A DNA stretch of 64,000 bases from Gymnorhina tibicen (GCA_013399875.1 VXAZ01000607.1:870945-934944); one strand, 5' to 3'. Shown: positions 1-12,069, counted from the first letter of the stretch. Numbers and translations are program-made. Notes: generated by a model from the letters alone, not told the origin.

Positions 1-480
1 TATGTACAAACCTCCATAAGAAGTAATAAAAAACCTATTTTCTGGAGACACAAAGGGAGGAGGAGAGTGAGCGAGCCAGCCCCGGCCCCAGGCTGAGCAC
101 CTGGGTCAGGCAGAGCCCCTGCACTCCGAGCTGGCACCGGAGCTGTGGCAGGGAAAGAGGGACCTTCCTCCACCTCCCTGCACTTCCACCACATCGGAGT
201 GCAGCTCTGGCTGAAGTTTCAGGCTGGCTGGTGAATTCGGGTGAGCCACAGAAACCTTGTGCGTGCAACAGCAGCCCCGGTGTTTGTGAGCAGGGGCTCC
301 CCCACCCTGACCAAGCACACACACCTGCCCAGGTGTAAAGGTGGGGCTGGGGTGTCTTTACACACACCTGAGCCCCCATCCATCCGAGGGCTGGGATTCA
401 GGCAGGCCGTGGCTGCAGAGGGGGAGCAGAGCGTGCGGCACGAAGCTCCAGCACACGCTGCTCCGCCGCGGTGCCACGCG

Positions 481-790
481 CTCCATGGCAACGCGGCAAT
501 TAAAAGTGAATCCGTCCCGCTGAGCTAATAATTAGCTTAACTTACTTGGAATCGTGTGAAAACAAATAAGGGCTTGAGCTGATGTTTGAGCCCCGGGAGG
601 AGGGTGGCGGGAGAGCAGCCAGGGCAGCACGGCCCCGGCAGCACCGCTGGAGCAGCCCCCTCAGGCCAGCAGGGTTTGGAGCCTGGCGCAGGGGAAAGGA
701 GGCTTTGGCTGGCTCCTGACCCCTGTAATTCATCATGAATTACAACAGTAATTAACACGAATAGAAAGGCCTGTGTAATGGCTACATGGA
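481..790. promoter_or_regulatory. DSCAML1: Candidate intronic enhancer/CNE with palindromic homeodomain-type site
   Basis: An AT-rich island in GC-rich intron. It contains gcaattaaaa, the run taataattag near 525, and at 724-744 a perfect inverted repeat with 9-bp arms (tgtaattca / tgaattaca) around the spacer tca, followed at 747 by agtaattaac. Paired TAAT/ATTA half-sites are typical of homeodomain dimer binding. Conservation is untested. Confidence 0.4.
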
Positions 791-3700
791 GAGCAGGATA
801 AGCCGAGGCTCTGGAGAGGCTCCCTGCCCACCTGGAAAGCACTTTGCCCTGCCCCTCCGTGCCAGCAAGGCTTTCACCCCCAGCTCTGAGGGGCTTTGAG
901 GTTTATTCCAGCACCAGTCTCAGCTGGGATGGGATGCTCCATCTGCTCGGCTGCACCGTGCTGCCAGCCAAACCACCCCCCACCAAACCCCACGACTGCA
1001 GAAGGTAATTTAGTGCAGCTGAATGCTCAGAGTGAAAACCTTTAAGCCCAGCCTGTAAATCAGCAACATCTGCAAATGGCTCCCTCAAGTCCCGCACAAC
1101 GCCTGCTAAGCCAGGATCTAGCTGATGAGGCCAAACAACAGTTTTTACTTCCAGCACCTTTTGGAAGCACCTGGATATTTTCAATTTAGGCAAGAAGAAA
1201 GCTCCCTGGTCAAACTCCGAAGTGCAGAATAAGCACGAGTGAGAGAGGACAAGAGGCAGATGCTCCCAGAGCACTCTGGTTCCCACACCCCGGGCAGGAC
1301 TCCAGGCCCAGCTCCCTGCAGGTGACAGACCAGCAGAAAACAGGGCTCCTCACCCAGAGAGCCAGAGCGTGTCCTTGGCACAAGCCAAGGCAATGGCAGA
1401 ACCGAGCTGAGCTGGCATTACCCATTCCAGATGTGGCTCAGCCAGATGTGCGCGTTTGACTCCAACCGCTTGATACCAGAGCGTGAGGGACTCCAAACAG
1501 CAAAGAAACAGCAAATAATTAATCATAACGCCAGTCAGTTGTGGCTAACAGAGGCACGGGCACCCGCCAGGCTGGCACCCTGTGCTGATCCGCCCTGGAA
1601 GCAGCAGGAGCGCGAGCTGGCAGCCCCACGGGGCGCAGGAGCTGCCATCCCCTGTGACTCCATCCCTGCTTGGAGGGTTCTGGGGTTCGCCAGCCAAAAC
1701 CTCAGCCAAACCCTCCACGCTACGGCACGTCAACACCAGCACGGCAGCACGTGCCCCGCACCCGTCTGCAGCTGGGGCCAGAGGCGCAGCGGTGCGGGCG
1801 CTGCGCTCCGCTGCCGGCGGGAGCCACCCCGGGATCCGCGCAGTCCCCGCGGAAGGGCGGGGGGAGCGGTCCCACAGCACCGCAATAACGTGCAAATCAA
1901 ACATTAATTTTTCATCTCCCATCAAACCAGTAAGCGGAGAACATTGGCTGCACTGGAATTTGAGATGGGGGGAGCCGGTTTCCACGGTAACGGGGCTGTA
2001 TTTTGCGAAGTGCTGGCAGCCCCAGCCCACACCCTCACACGCGGCCGTGCCTGGGGATCCACGGCCCTGTGCTGCCGTGCTCTGGGCTGGAAACAAAGCC
2101 TCGTGCCCGAGATCCAGGCTCTGGGATGGGGCTCCAGCCACAGCACCCCCCCAGGGACAGGAACGGGCAGAAATCCTGCACGTTTGGGATTCATGTCTCC
2201 ACCGTGGAGCGACAGGAGGCATCTGCCCCTTGCACGACACCGTTCCATCACGTGTGAGATCCACCCAAGCTGACAGCACGGCTTCCTCTGGGTTTTTTTC
2301 TGGGAAGGGACAAGCGGCTCCGTCGAGGAACGTTCTGCTGGTTCAGGGGAGATGCGGGGCAGCGACTGATGTGAGCGGCTCCGACAGACCTCGCCCAAGT
2401 GAGTTATTGCTGAGTTTGCCAGGCAGATTCACGTCGAAGGTCGCCGAGCAAAATCAGATCTTTCTGCCTGCCAGGAGGTGGAAAAGCTTTACAGGAAGCA
2501 GAGGATTGAGCACATCCGTGGCCAGGCTGGAGCGATGTGCCTCTAATAACTCTTCCAGCTAGACTTGAGCTGCTGCCTTTACAGATACCTCACCAAAGCC
2601 CTCAGATCAGACACAGCCAAGAGCCCATCACGAGCTAAATTCTACCTAAATTCCCAGGAACTGGCCCCTCACCTGGGGAAAAGCACAAGGGTGAGAGGGG
2701 GGCTCTCCTGCATGGTCCCGCTGAGTACACACACACACACCTCTCCCACACAGCTGCCAGTGGTGGCCCTGAAACCCCAGCTTCATTCCCAGGGGCCTCC
2801 CAATTCCAAGAGAAAGATTACAGTCGATGCAGGTTACCAGCTCCTGCTCTATCCAATAGAGATTTATCGAAACAAGGGGTCAGGGCTTCAGGAGGGAGCA
2901 CATTTTATAGTTCATAAGACTAATGAGATAACTTTCCCCTGGTACTGCTGGAGAATCAATAGGTGCCAGTGCTTATGAATTAGCCATACTCGGAGCATGT
3001 GCATCCCAAGGCATCCCGGACAAATCCAATAACTGTTTGGTGCTATTTCTGGCCACGTTTAAAGTGACAAATGCCTCCCAGGGGGAAGGCATGGAGGGGG
3101 AAGCCCCAAAGAGCAAAGCCTGTAATTTTCCACCGCTGCCACAGCGGCACTTTTCTGCTGTGGCTGCTGTTCCAGGATGCCATTTGCCCGGCATGGAGCT
3201 CGCCTGGGGACAAGGAACATCCACAGAAAACCCAGCCAGGACGGAAACTCCTGCCCACCCCATGGCACCGATCACCACCTCCCTCCCTGGGACAGCCTGA
3301 GCCCTGGGGCGCAGTGCCCAGTGGGGCAGGGGACACAGCGCACAGGAGCGGGCTGGCATCAGTGGCCACGCACCAGAGCTGCCTTTTATCTCAGCAGGCT
3401 GAGCCCAGCTCGTGCCACAGCAAATGCTGAGAGCAGAGGGGGCCTGGACCGGGCACTGAGATTAAAGCTCCATCCATCCCTCCCTCGCGGAGATGTTAAA
3501 GAGGAGCCGTAACTCGAGCCCAATGCAAATTTCATAGGACCTGCACAAATCTGACAGATTTATTTACGTGTTTGCCTGCCGTGGGGACCCCGGGGGAGCT
3601 GTAGGGCCGTCTGCTCCCAGCCCTTCCAAAGGCAGCAGAGCTCTCCCGCAGAGCCAGGGCAGCAGAGCCGTGAGCTCAGCCAAAGGTTCCCACCTGGAAG

Positions 3701-3940
3701 AGTCACGGGCATTTGTAACGCGACTGACGCCAGCTGAGCCAGCAGCTCGGGATTTGCACCAAGGGGCCCCTCCTCTCCTCCTCATCCTCCTCTCCTCCTC
3801 CTCCAGGGACATTGGCCCTTTTCCCGACAAAAGGACCTGACGGCTTCTGCTGGAGCCAGAGCGGGGGGAGCAGCAGAGGAGGGGTGGAAAGCAGGGACTC
3901 GTGACGGGCTTTCCACCTCCCCTCCCTAATCTCCTTTATA
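791..3940. other. GC-rich intron 3 stretch, no gene
   Basis: No gene is seen. Minor content: a CpG-rich patch at about 1740-1870, a short AT island at 1500-1530 (gcaaataattaatcat), a longer mixed AT island at 2780-3065, a (CA)7 run at 2727-2740, and a pyrimidine-rich tract at 3767-3805 made of CCT/CTC units that could form triplex DNA. Overlapping open frames on both strands here are low-complexity and match no family. Confidence 0.6.
2727..2740. repeat. (CA)7 microsatellite
   Basis: Seven uninterrupted CA dinucleotides (acacacacacacac) in intron 3. Short; little can be said beyond possible length polymorphism. Confidence 0.85.
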
Positions 3941-4200
3941 AGCATGGCTCCATCTCCTCCCGTTACAGGATTAACACCCATCTCTCATTCTCCTCCCGCA
4001 ACAAGATTTTATTTCTAATTACGCTGTAATAAAACTGGGCGCGCTCCCAGGGCTCCTTCCAAATGACTTGTCGACACTCGGCGAGATTGAATCCTACTCG
4101 GGCCCGTTTCCGGCACCTCTGCCTGCTGCTCATTAGGCATGCATGAGGGAGAGGGTTTAAGAACAGAATTACATTTAAATGGCCTTTCTGAGAGGGAGAC
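3941..4200. promoter_or_regulatory. DSCAML1: Candidate intronic enhancer/CNE
   Basis: A non-repetitive AT-rich island containing ttctaattacgctgtaataaaa at about 4014-4035, a GC palindrome ctgggcgcgctcccag just after it, and cattaggcatgcatgag near 4132. The mix of homeobox cores with unique sequence resembles vertebrate developmental CNEs. Conservation is untested. Confidence 0.35.
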
Positions 4201-5079
4201 ATGAAACAAGAGGGAGAAGCAAAAAGCAGGAAAGGTTTACAAGGCGGGTGTCACTGTCACCTCCCTGTCACACTGCTGCCCGGCAGCTGCTGTGCCAGGT
4301 CCCCGCTCCCGGTGCTCCGGGGATCTCACAAGCCAAGAAATCCAAAAGGAAACACTGGAGGGGATTTCTGAGCATCAAATTTTTGCAACAGGATGGCGAC
4401 CAGGGACACGTGCCGCTGAACAATGTCACCCTGCCCTGGGGGGTGCCCAGGACGCTGCGCACCAACTGCTGTGGTAGTGGAGAGGTTTCCCAGCAGAGAC
4501 AGGGATTTTCCTGTCAGGCTCAGGAAGACACACGCCAGAAGAAATGTGGGATGGGCACAACCAGGAGTCAGCACTGCCAGTCCTGCTCCCTGCACCGGGG
4601 TGTGAGCAGCCAGCGCGTGGCTCGAGTGGAGCACCGGGAGCACCGTGTTTCCAGATGTTTTCCATCCTCACTGCACTCACTGGCAGTGGGCAGTTCCTGC
4701 TGCTTGGATGCTGCTTCCCAGATCCAGGCTCACGAGTCGGCAAAATTGGGAAAACAGATGTTAGGAAAGATCTCTCTCTATTAGCTCCCTCGGAAGTGAG
4801 GTATCCTGCAGGGCTGGCAGGAGTTATTAAATCAAGAGTCATTATTTACCCAAGGGCCAGTCTCGCAAGTCGTGTTCCTAGAAGCAAATCCGGAATTACG
4901 CTGCCCACGGAAATGGATTCACACGGCTATGAGGGAGAGCACAGTTTGCCTCTCCGGGTTCTAATCCACCTCTGAGTCACCGGAGCGCCTGGCAGCGAAA
5001 CCCAGCAGCGTTTGGGGACACTTTGGTTTGTTTGCGCAAGCGACTTTGGGAATGACACACTTTCCCTGAACCAGAGCAC
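4201..5079. other. GC-rich intron 3, nothing recognised
   Basis: Mixed intronic sequence with one milder AT patch at about 4745-4860 (agagttattaaatcaagagtcattattta type sequence at 4818-4850). No gene, repeat or RNA feature is recognised. Confidence 0.6.
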
Positions 5080-5109
5080 GGAGGAGGAGGAGGAGGAGGA
5101 GGAGGAGGA
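5080..5109 (+). repeat. (GGA)n microsatellite
   Basis: Nine to ten tandem GGA units, ending in gaggaa. It creates the poly-Glu and poly-Ser runs in the overlapping open frames, which are therefore not genes. Confidence 0.95.
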
Positions 5110-5199
5110 ACAGAAATCCCCTGGGTGGGGGCCACGGGGCCGGGGCTTGCCCATGGAGCAGCCCCCTGTCACCAGCCACACTGGCACTGCCAAAGGAGG

Positions 5200-5350
5200 A
5201 GGAATTAATCTCCCGAGGTGGTCCGGAGCCGCCTAATACCAGCAGAAAATTACAGAACAGGATGAAGAGCATTACAAAATGAATAGGAGGGGACTAGAGA
5301 TTTCCATGGCTAATCCTGTTAACGAGACAATTTCTTATCAAACTCATTAT
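5200..5350. promoter_or_regulatory. DSCAML1: Candidate intronic enhancer/CNE
   Basis: An AT-rich, non-repetitive island with ggaattaatctcc, cctaataccagc, aaaattacag, catggctaatcctgttaacgag and caaactcattatg. It lies between a GGA microsatellite and a G-run cluster. Regulatory role is inferred from composition and motif content only. Confidence 0.35.
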
Positions 5351-5363
5351 GTGGCGGAAAGCA

Positions 5364-5408
5364 GGGGGGAGGGAGGGGCTGGGCAGGGAAGCTGGGGAGG
5401 GGGAGGGC
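5364..5408 (+). other. G-run cluster, potential G-quadruplex
   Basis: At least six runs of three or more G (ggggg, ggg, gggg, ggg, ggg, gggg, ggggg, ggg) separated by 1-6 bases on the plus strand, so the transcribed RNA would carry the C-rich complement. It satisfies the G-quadruplex pattern. The following 5409-6000 is GC-rich intron with a TATA-like gcgtataaaatcc near 5620 and nothing else recognised. Confidence 0.6.
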
Positions 5409-6014
5409 GATGCCAGGCAAAAGGCATTCCCGGAGCATCGGGACGCGGGGCTGGCAGGGGAGCAGGGCAGCTCCCGAGCCCGGCTCGCCACGCCGCGCGT
5501 CAGCGAGGGTTGTATTTCTATTTCCGAGCAGAGCTGAGTATTACTAGAGTGACATTTACCACAAAACAGTGCCGTCTGCTCCGGCGCTGCAGTGGGCTGG
5601 GATTACGGCAGGCGTAAAAGCGTATAAAATCCACCAAGAGGATTTCAAAATTCAAAAAGGGGTTTTTGGAGCGTCGGTTTTGTTTTTAACCTCCTGCTAC
5701 GACGAGCGTCGTTTTCCTGGAGGAAGCAGAACAAAACGCTGCGTTCCGCAGGCTGAATGTGTGTCTGGATGGGTGGGCTGGGAAGGCAGCCCAGGGTGCT
5801 GGGGAGCTGGGCACGGGCTCTGCCCACCGGCCCCTCCGTGCTGACTCCCGCATCCCGCTCAGCCACGCACGAGCAAAGCCGAGCAGCCTGGCATGGAAAA
5901 ACGCGGCTGAGGCTGAGTGATTCCCAAAAATCCTCACCAGCCCCTCCACCTCCTGCCCCCGAGAATCACGGGGGCTTCGCCGCTACTTTGTGCACAGCAT
6001 TTAATTTTCTTTTC

Positions 6015-6035
6015 TTTTTTTTTTTTTTTTTTTTT
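6015..6035. repeat. Poly(T) tract, 21 bp
   Basis: Twenty-one uninterrupted T preceded by ttttcttttc. In the sense (minus) strand it reads poly(A). It is not preceded by a recognisable retroelement body, so it is listed as a homopolymer only. Confidence 0.9.
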
Positions 6036-6036
6036 G

Positions 6037-6215
6037 CTATTTAAAAAACCGCGGAACTAGTCAGATTTCATGCTAATGAGGAGAAAATCTGGATCGAGGA
6101 CTGTGCAAAAATTTGCATCTCAAAGAGGAAAACAGGAAGTCGCTAAGAAAGGAAAATCCACGCAGAGGTAGCGGGTATGGCCATAATTAGGCTAATGCTG
6201 CCTGTGTTCTGTCAG
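6037..6215. promoter_or_regulatory. DSCAML1: Candidate enhancer/CNE with octamer site
   Basis: A unique AT-rich block that includes atttgcat at 6111-6118, the exact reverse complement of the POU octamer ATGCAAAT, an octamer-like atgctaat near 6070, and ccataattaggctaatgc near 6180. POU plus homeobox motifs together are typical of neural enhancers. Function is inferred. Confidence 0.4.
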
Positions 6216-6341
6216 CTCGTTTCCATCAGCCCCGGGGTGGCAGGGGACAGCAGACCTCCCCACCAGCACGCCGTGAGTCCCTGCCACGGCTCCCAGGCCG
6301 GGAGAGGGATGGTGAGGGATGCTGGGCACCAGGCTGGCAGT

Positions 6342-6565
6342 GCAGGATGGAGGATGGCAGGGGATGCAGGATGGCAAGGGATGGAGGATGGCATGGGATG
6401 GAGGATGGCATGGGATGAAGGATGGCATGGGATGCAGGATGGCATGGGATGCAGGTGGGATGCAGGATGGCACGGGATGGAGGATGGCACGGGATGAAGG
6501 ATGGCATGGGATGCAGGATGGCACGGGATGCAGGATGGGATGCAGGGTGGGATGCAGGACGGAAC
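6342..6565 (+). repeat. 17-bp minisatellite (GGATG-rich)
   Basis: About a dozen imperfect copies of a 17-bp unit, aggatggcatgggatgc, with substitutions at the last position (c/g/a) and cat/cac, and shorter units at the right end. Because 17 is not a multiple of 3, all frames stay open and produce Trp/Met/Asp/Gly-rich or Pro/His/Cys-rich frames on the two strands. These are not proteins. The next 200 bases (6566-6774) hold nothing recognisable. Confidence 0.95.
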
Positions 6566-6774
6566 AGGGAACGGGGTGGACACGCTGCCCCGGGAAGGAC
6601 AGCTCGCAAAGACGCACATCTGGAGATTCTCCAGCACCACCAATGCCACGGGATCGCCCGCAGCCGAAGGAAGAAAACCCCACAGCCCCAGCCCAAGGTC
6701 AGCGTGAACGCCACCACCACCGCCTGCCTCAGCACACAACGAGCCAGCGCTGTCCCCCATCTTGAGAGGGGCTG

Positions 6775-7260
6775 ATTTGCAGTTTTGCATCAATTTTCCT
6801 TGGATTTTTTAATTGGGTTTTGCTGCCGCTGCAGACATTACTGTGCAAACAATTCCGAATGGCTTGAACCAAGATATTTGCTCATAAAAATCCATCACCA
6901 ACGCCGAGAATGACAGAAATGGAAAATGCCTAATGAAAACAAAGGGGAAAACAACAGGTACTCTGGTCCTTCGCCATCCATCACCAGCCTCGGATTATTG
7001 ATGGGAGGGGAAAAAAATTCTCCCATCTGCAATCAAATCCTGAGAAATCTTGAAAAGCCAAACACCACATAGGAGGAAATTCTTTGCCCCCACTTCAGTC
7101 TGCAGGAGTTTCGCCATAATTATAATAAGAGTGAGGCTGCTGGATAACATGAGAATTATTTTCCCCACTTACATTGTCAAATGATCATTTTGCCCTGCAG
7201 TGAAATCTCAATAATTATAATGCCGAACCGTGAAAGAACAAAGAAATAAAAAAAGCAGTG
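6775..7260. promoter_or_regulatory. DSCAML1: Large candidate enhancer/CNE with repeated ATAATTATAAT
   Basis: A long AT-rich, non-repetitive block. The exact 11-mer ataattataat occurs twice, at 7116-7126 and 7211-7221, start to start 95 bp. Other cores include aattgggttttgc near 6811, cctaatgaaaac near 6930, cggattattgatggg near 6992 and gagaattatttt near 7150. Such density of homeodomain cores suggests regulatory DNA; conservation cannot be shown here. Confidence 0.42.
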
Positions 7261-8600
7261 TTTTCTTCCAGGGAGCGGGGGGAGGGGGGAGCCGCCATTG
7301 CAGAACTCAAAGTGCATCCTTCCTCTAATTATCTTTTCCAGGGCTGTGCATCCCTCACCCCTTCCCCACGGCCTGAGCCCCCCGATGATAACTCCACCAG
7401 CTGGAGGGGGTCGCGTGGATGGGAGCAGCCACCTCCGTGCCCGGTGTGGCAGAGCTTTCCCACCGAGGAACGAAGCGGGGAGCGTGGTTTGGGCTCCGTG
7501 GCATCGCCCCCCAGCCCCAATCCCAGCCCCCAGCTCTGCCAGGAGCTCCCCATGGAGGCTGCCCGCGGCACGTGGGGAGTGCCACGGCAAAGCCAGTCAT
7601 GGCCCGCTGTCCCTTCACACCCGTCCCAACACCGACAGCCCCTCGGCAGGGGAAATGCGAGGGGAGAGGAGAGAAAGGGGACAGAAAGCAGAGGGGGGCG
7701 TGGGGGGGTAAAGGAGGCGAACAAGAAAAACAAGACGACAGAACGCTTGCTCCACAGCCCTCGGCTAAATTACAAACCAGTTTACTGAGGTGGAAAGCTG
7801 CAGTGAGCTGAGGAGGAATATGTGGAAACCATCTGCAGATTTAAAAATAATCTATTTTACGATCACCCTCGAACATATTCTTTTGCAGAAACCAAATAGG
7901 ATTTGTTGTTGTTGTTTTGTGCAAACTGTTAGGGAAAAATTACTAGAAACATGCAGGGGGTTTTGCCTTCTTGAGTACTGAGAGGCTAAATATGCCCTTC
8001 CTTATGTTTAGAATAGTAACAGTCATCTTAAAATTAACTTGGTCTGCATCAGAGCTTAAAACAGTTGCAATTCAGAGCCTGCAAAAGCAGGACAAACCTG
8101 CGCTGGGATATCTAGCGCTTCTAGCTGACAGATGTCTTCCTACATACAGTAAATATAGGTCGTCTTTTCCTACCCAGAGAACTGTAGATCTTAATTAACC
8201 AGGCCACTAGCAGCATATGTAATGATTTTTTTCAGCTTGCTAAGTAAACCCTCCTGCGATGAGATGGAAGGAAAAATCAGACGCATGTGAGAGGGACCCC
8301 CGCTCCGGCCGCCGCGGTCAGCGCAGCCCTCGCGCCGCGGCTCCCGCCGTTATTTCATGCTATAAAATCTGGCTAACGAGATGGGAAGGGTGTGGAGCGC
8401 CACATCCCCCTCCCTGCGCGCAGCCCATGGCCGTGCCCAGCCAGCCCCGAGCCCGGCTCAGCTGGCGGCGGCCAGGGGGGCTGCGGAGCTCCGCAGACTG
8501 AACCGCGCTTCTCCTCGTAAGCCACTCCGGGATTAAATTACCTCCGGGCTCAGAGGCAAACGAGCTAATGAAATTCATGCTGCATTATGATAAAGTCGTG
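7261..8600. other. GC-rich, AT-rich and CpG-rich blocks in succession, no gene
   Basis: 7261-7780 is GC-rich intron with G-runs at 7690-7711. 7781-8270 is AT-rich with (GTT)4 near 7902 and motifs such as aaaaataatctattttacg; it may be old repeat or regulatory DNA. 8283-8350 is a CpG cluster (ccggccgccgcggtcagcgc). 8510-8600 is a short CNE-like piece containing gggattaaattacctcc and gagctaatgaaattcatgctgcattatg. Confidence 0.5.
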
Positions 8601-11600
8601 CCGAGCCCTCGTGGAGGGGCAGTGGGCGCTGGGGTGGGTGAGAGCGGTGGCAGCGCCTGTCAGCCCCGGGCACCGTGTCCCTGTGCTCAGGGCCTGAGCC
8701 CGGGCCGGCCACATCCCAGCCCCGACCCAGGAGGAAAGCAAGAGCTGGGTGAAGTTTTACAAGACACGGCCTGAACGAGGGCACCCAGCGAGCCCCCAGC
8801 CCTCCCACCGGCTCTCACATGCAGGGTGCTCTGAGCTTCTTTTTAAAAACTGTGCTGGAAGGAAGAGAGAGCAGAGCCCAAGCCCACGGCCACATCCTCG
8901 CACGGTCTGTGTTTCTACAGCCAGAAATGTGCTTGGCAGGGCAAGGACGGCACACAGAGCTTGCAAAGGCCAAGACTGGTGCAGGCTCCCCAGAAAAAAG
9001 CTGCCCAGAACCTGTGGGAAGAGCTTGAGGCCAGAAGCTCCCTCTGCATGTAGAAAACTGCAAGAGAGCTGCACATCACTGCCCTGCACCAGCTCTGAAA
9101 GAATCCTGCTGAAGCCAGGACCTTGTTTTGATCTGATGAGAAAACCCAAAAGCCTCACAAAGGAAACTCTGTCACCTGAAGCTCAGGGGTGAAGTGGAAC
9201 GATCCCGCACTGCTGTTCGCTGCCGTGGTCCCACGTGTCCACGAGACACGCACGGTGCCTCCCATCCCCTCCTCCCCTCCCTGCTACTCACTGGGGAAAA
9301 AAATTCAGTGAACGCGACTCGAACAAAGAGTAGAACTTCCTCCCTGCTCATTAGTGCTGCAAAAGCAACAGAAAAAAAAATCCCCAGGACATAACCTCCT
9401 CTTCAGCTCTGAAGTCTGAGCGGCTTGGAGAGGGTGGTTGGGTTTATTCTTTGCCTTTCACCTCGCTCGGAGTTGGTCTGCAATGCTTTGATTACGGCGG
9501 CACGGAGAGGAGCCCACGCCGAGGAAGGAACCCCAAACCCACCCACCCTGGGGCAGACAGATTCCCACCCATGTGGGCACAGCCCCATCAGCACCTGGCT
9601 TGGAGGCTGGAGGCAGCTCGGGGCAGCTCACAGTGGCCCTCCCCAGCCTGTGGGACACTGATCCTTCCTCCCTGTCTCCCATCCCTCTGGAGGGGGTGAC
9701 TCCAGAGGAAAACCACTTCTCCTTGCCTTCCCTGCGCCCAGGAACGCTCATGGGGCCTAGTGGTAGGAGAGGAGGGGGGTGCGGGGTGGGACAGGGGCAT
9801 CCCCTGCCCTCACCTCCCATCTGCTCCCCGAGCACCACCAGCGAACAGCAAACACGGACCCAAACGCGGGTGAACCCCAGCACCCCCTTGGAAAGGGGCG
9901 AGAAGGGAGCAACGTCCCTGCAGCCACAAAAGCCACCAGCATCACCAAAAGTCACCACGAGCCCTTCTCCATTCTCCCACACTCCTGTGGTGGCAAGGTT
10001 CAGAGAGCGACCGGGGAGCTGCACGCATTCCCGGGGGGAAACAACCCTCGTGTTCCATCAGAGCCATGGCACAAATCCACTCCAGAGCATCTGCCACGGG
10101 CGGGGGCTGCACCGGCAGCTGGGAGGAGGAGCGGCCCCTTCCTGCACCTCACATGATCCGCTGCAGCTTATCAATAATTATTAAGACAAGGCAAATGTAT
10201 GTTGACCTAGTTAGACGTCCAAGAAGGAAACCAGCCCCGGTGGCTTTGTTTAGCAACCTGGCAGTGCTGATGGAGGCAGGCCTGGCACGGGCACTTCCCA
10301 TCAAAACGATTCCCTCCCGGCATCGGGGAGCCTCACGTGTGAGCACTGGGGCACTCGTGAGTAACAGTTTAGGCTTCAAAGACAGCGGGGGAACACTGAC
10401 AGCTCACAGCGTGACCACAAAAATCACTCAGGGCCAGCAGAATCAGTCAGGTGCCGTGGGATGCAGCACAACCCCCGGTACCCAGCTCCGAGCGGTGCCT
10501 TGGACACCACAGGCACAGGGGAGAGAGATCCCGTGTCCTCCCGACTCTGGCACGACATCCCTGGCCTGGGAGCTCGGCTTCGGCAAACCCGGCCCCGCAA
10601 TCAGACGTGATTTCCTAGCAACAAGCCACGAGATGCTGGGGCAGCTCACCAGGAGAGCAGGCGGCCCCCACATGATTCCAAGTCCTTAAACGAGATGGGA
10701 TCTCGTTACACCATGCTTTCACCTGCCCTCCAGGTGTCCAAGGATAGAGGGGGCTGCCCTGGCTCCCAGCACTGCTCTTAGCCTGTCCAGGTTTAGCCTG
10801 GGGAAAGCAGGGAGCAGAACACGAGGGCTCGGCACCCTTGGATATCGCCACCAGGTTGCCCATTATTTTTGGAGGAGGAATATCCATTTGTCACCACCGT
10901 GGCACACAGATGTACATGGACCCCCCCCACCCCCAGGCTGTGATCCATTCAGTTTGGGGTGACCAGGGAGAGCTGGGACCCCAAAACTGTCCCGTGACTC
11001 GGAAGGTGCGACCTGCGTCTCGCTCACCTGTCATACACACGCAGTTTTCTGTGAGACCTGAGCTCACTGTGGGCTGCTCCTGCCTCCTCTCTGCCTCCCT
11101 GCAGTGACATTCAGGGTGAATTCCCTTCGTCTCGTGCGAGCACTAAAGGCTCTCGAGGTGCCCCTGCCAGGTCGGAGCATGGCTCAGGGCAAGGGACGCG
11201 AGGACAGTGCGGACACTGCCGTGGCCGGCCTGGGGACACCTCCTCAGCCCCTGGCCTTGTGCCCAAGGCTCCCTCCTGCTCTGCACGGTTCAGTGGTGCC
11301 TTTACAGCATTGGCTGTGCCAGGACAGCCCGAGGCCTCAGCGCCAGCTTCAGCAGGCACGGCCGGGCTCAGGAATGGGCAGAAGCCCAGCCGGGGAGCCA
11401 CCACGGCCGGGTCCCCTCGGAGGGCAGGCACAGAAGGGAGCAAGGGGCACGGAGGTGCAAAGGGACAGCGCAGCGTGGGCTGGGGAGTGCCCCCCTGGCT
11501 GGCACGCAGCCTCCAGCCTCACAAGTCCAGCTCCAAGGGTGACAGATCCCTGGATACAGCCCTTCTGGCTAGGGCAGGCACCCAGATCTCCACCCATCAC

Positions 11601-12069
11601 CGGCCTGGGAACGCTCAGCACTTCTCCCCAGCGCAGGTCCCTCTGTCCCTGCAGCACTGCAGCCAGATCCCGCCTCCAAGTGCCTTTCAAAACTGACGGG
11701 ATGCAAATTATTCCTCCCTTTCAGCTGCTATTCAAGCCTTGCTGGCCACCGCTCTGAGCAGCTGCTGCCTCGCACACACACGCGGGAAGGGCGGGCACAG
11801 GGCTGATTTTGGGAGCAAGGAGGGGTGAGCGCAGCATCCATCACGGCCACACAAAGAAGCTCCTCATCCACCAGCGATGCAGCGTGAGCCCAGCCTGCAC
11901 AAGGGGTGCAGCACGGAGCCGTGCGCTGCCGGGCAGGAGGAGCTCTCGCTGCAAAAAGCTGAGCTGTCCCAGGGAGGTGACACGGGGGCGGTGGCACAGG
12001 CCAGGCCAGGGACGCTCCTCACTGACAGACATTAGTGGGTGCACAGGCTAAAGCAGCGGGGCCGGTACC
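8601..12069. other. GC-rich intron 3, one small AT island
   Basis: No gene is recognised. 10150-10250 is a CNE-like patch containing gcttatcaataattattaag and gttgacctagttagacg. A poly(C) run with one A interruption lies near 10921-10936. The remaining open frames on both strands are Pro/Gly/Ser-rich frames of GC-rich DNA. Confidence 0.6.

Noticed and set aside
1582..2562. Plus-strand open frame of 326 codons
   Set aside because: The longest or near-longest frame, but it overlaps long frames on both strands, has GC-rich low-complexity composition and no recognisable domain, and lies in an intron.
6192..6793. Pro/His/Cys/Ser-rich repeat proteins on the minus strand
   Set aside because: These are translations of the 17-bp minisatellite in three frames.
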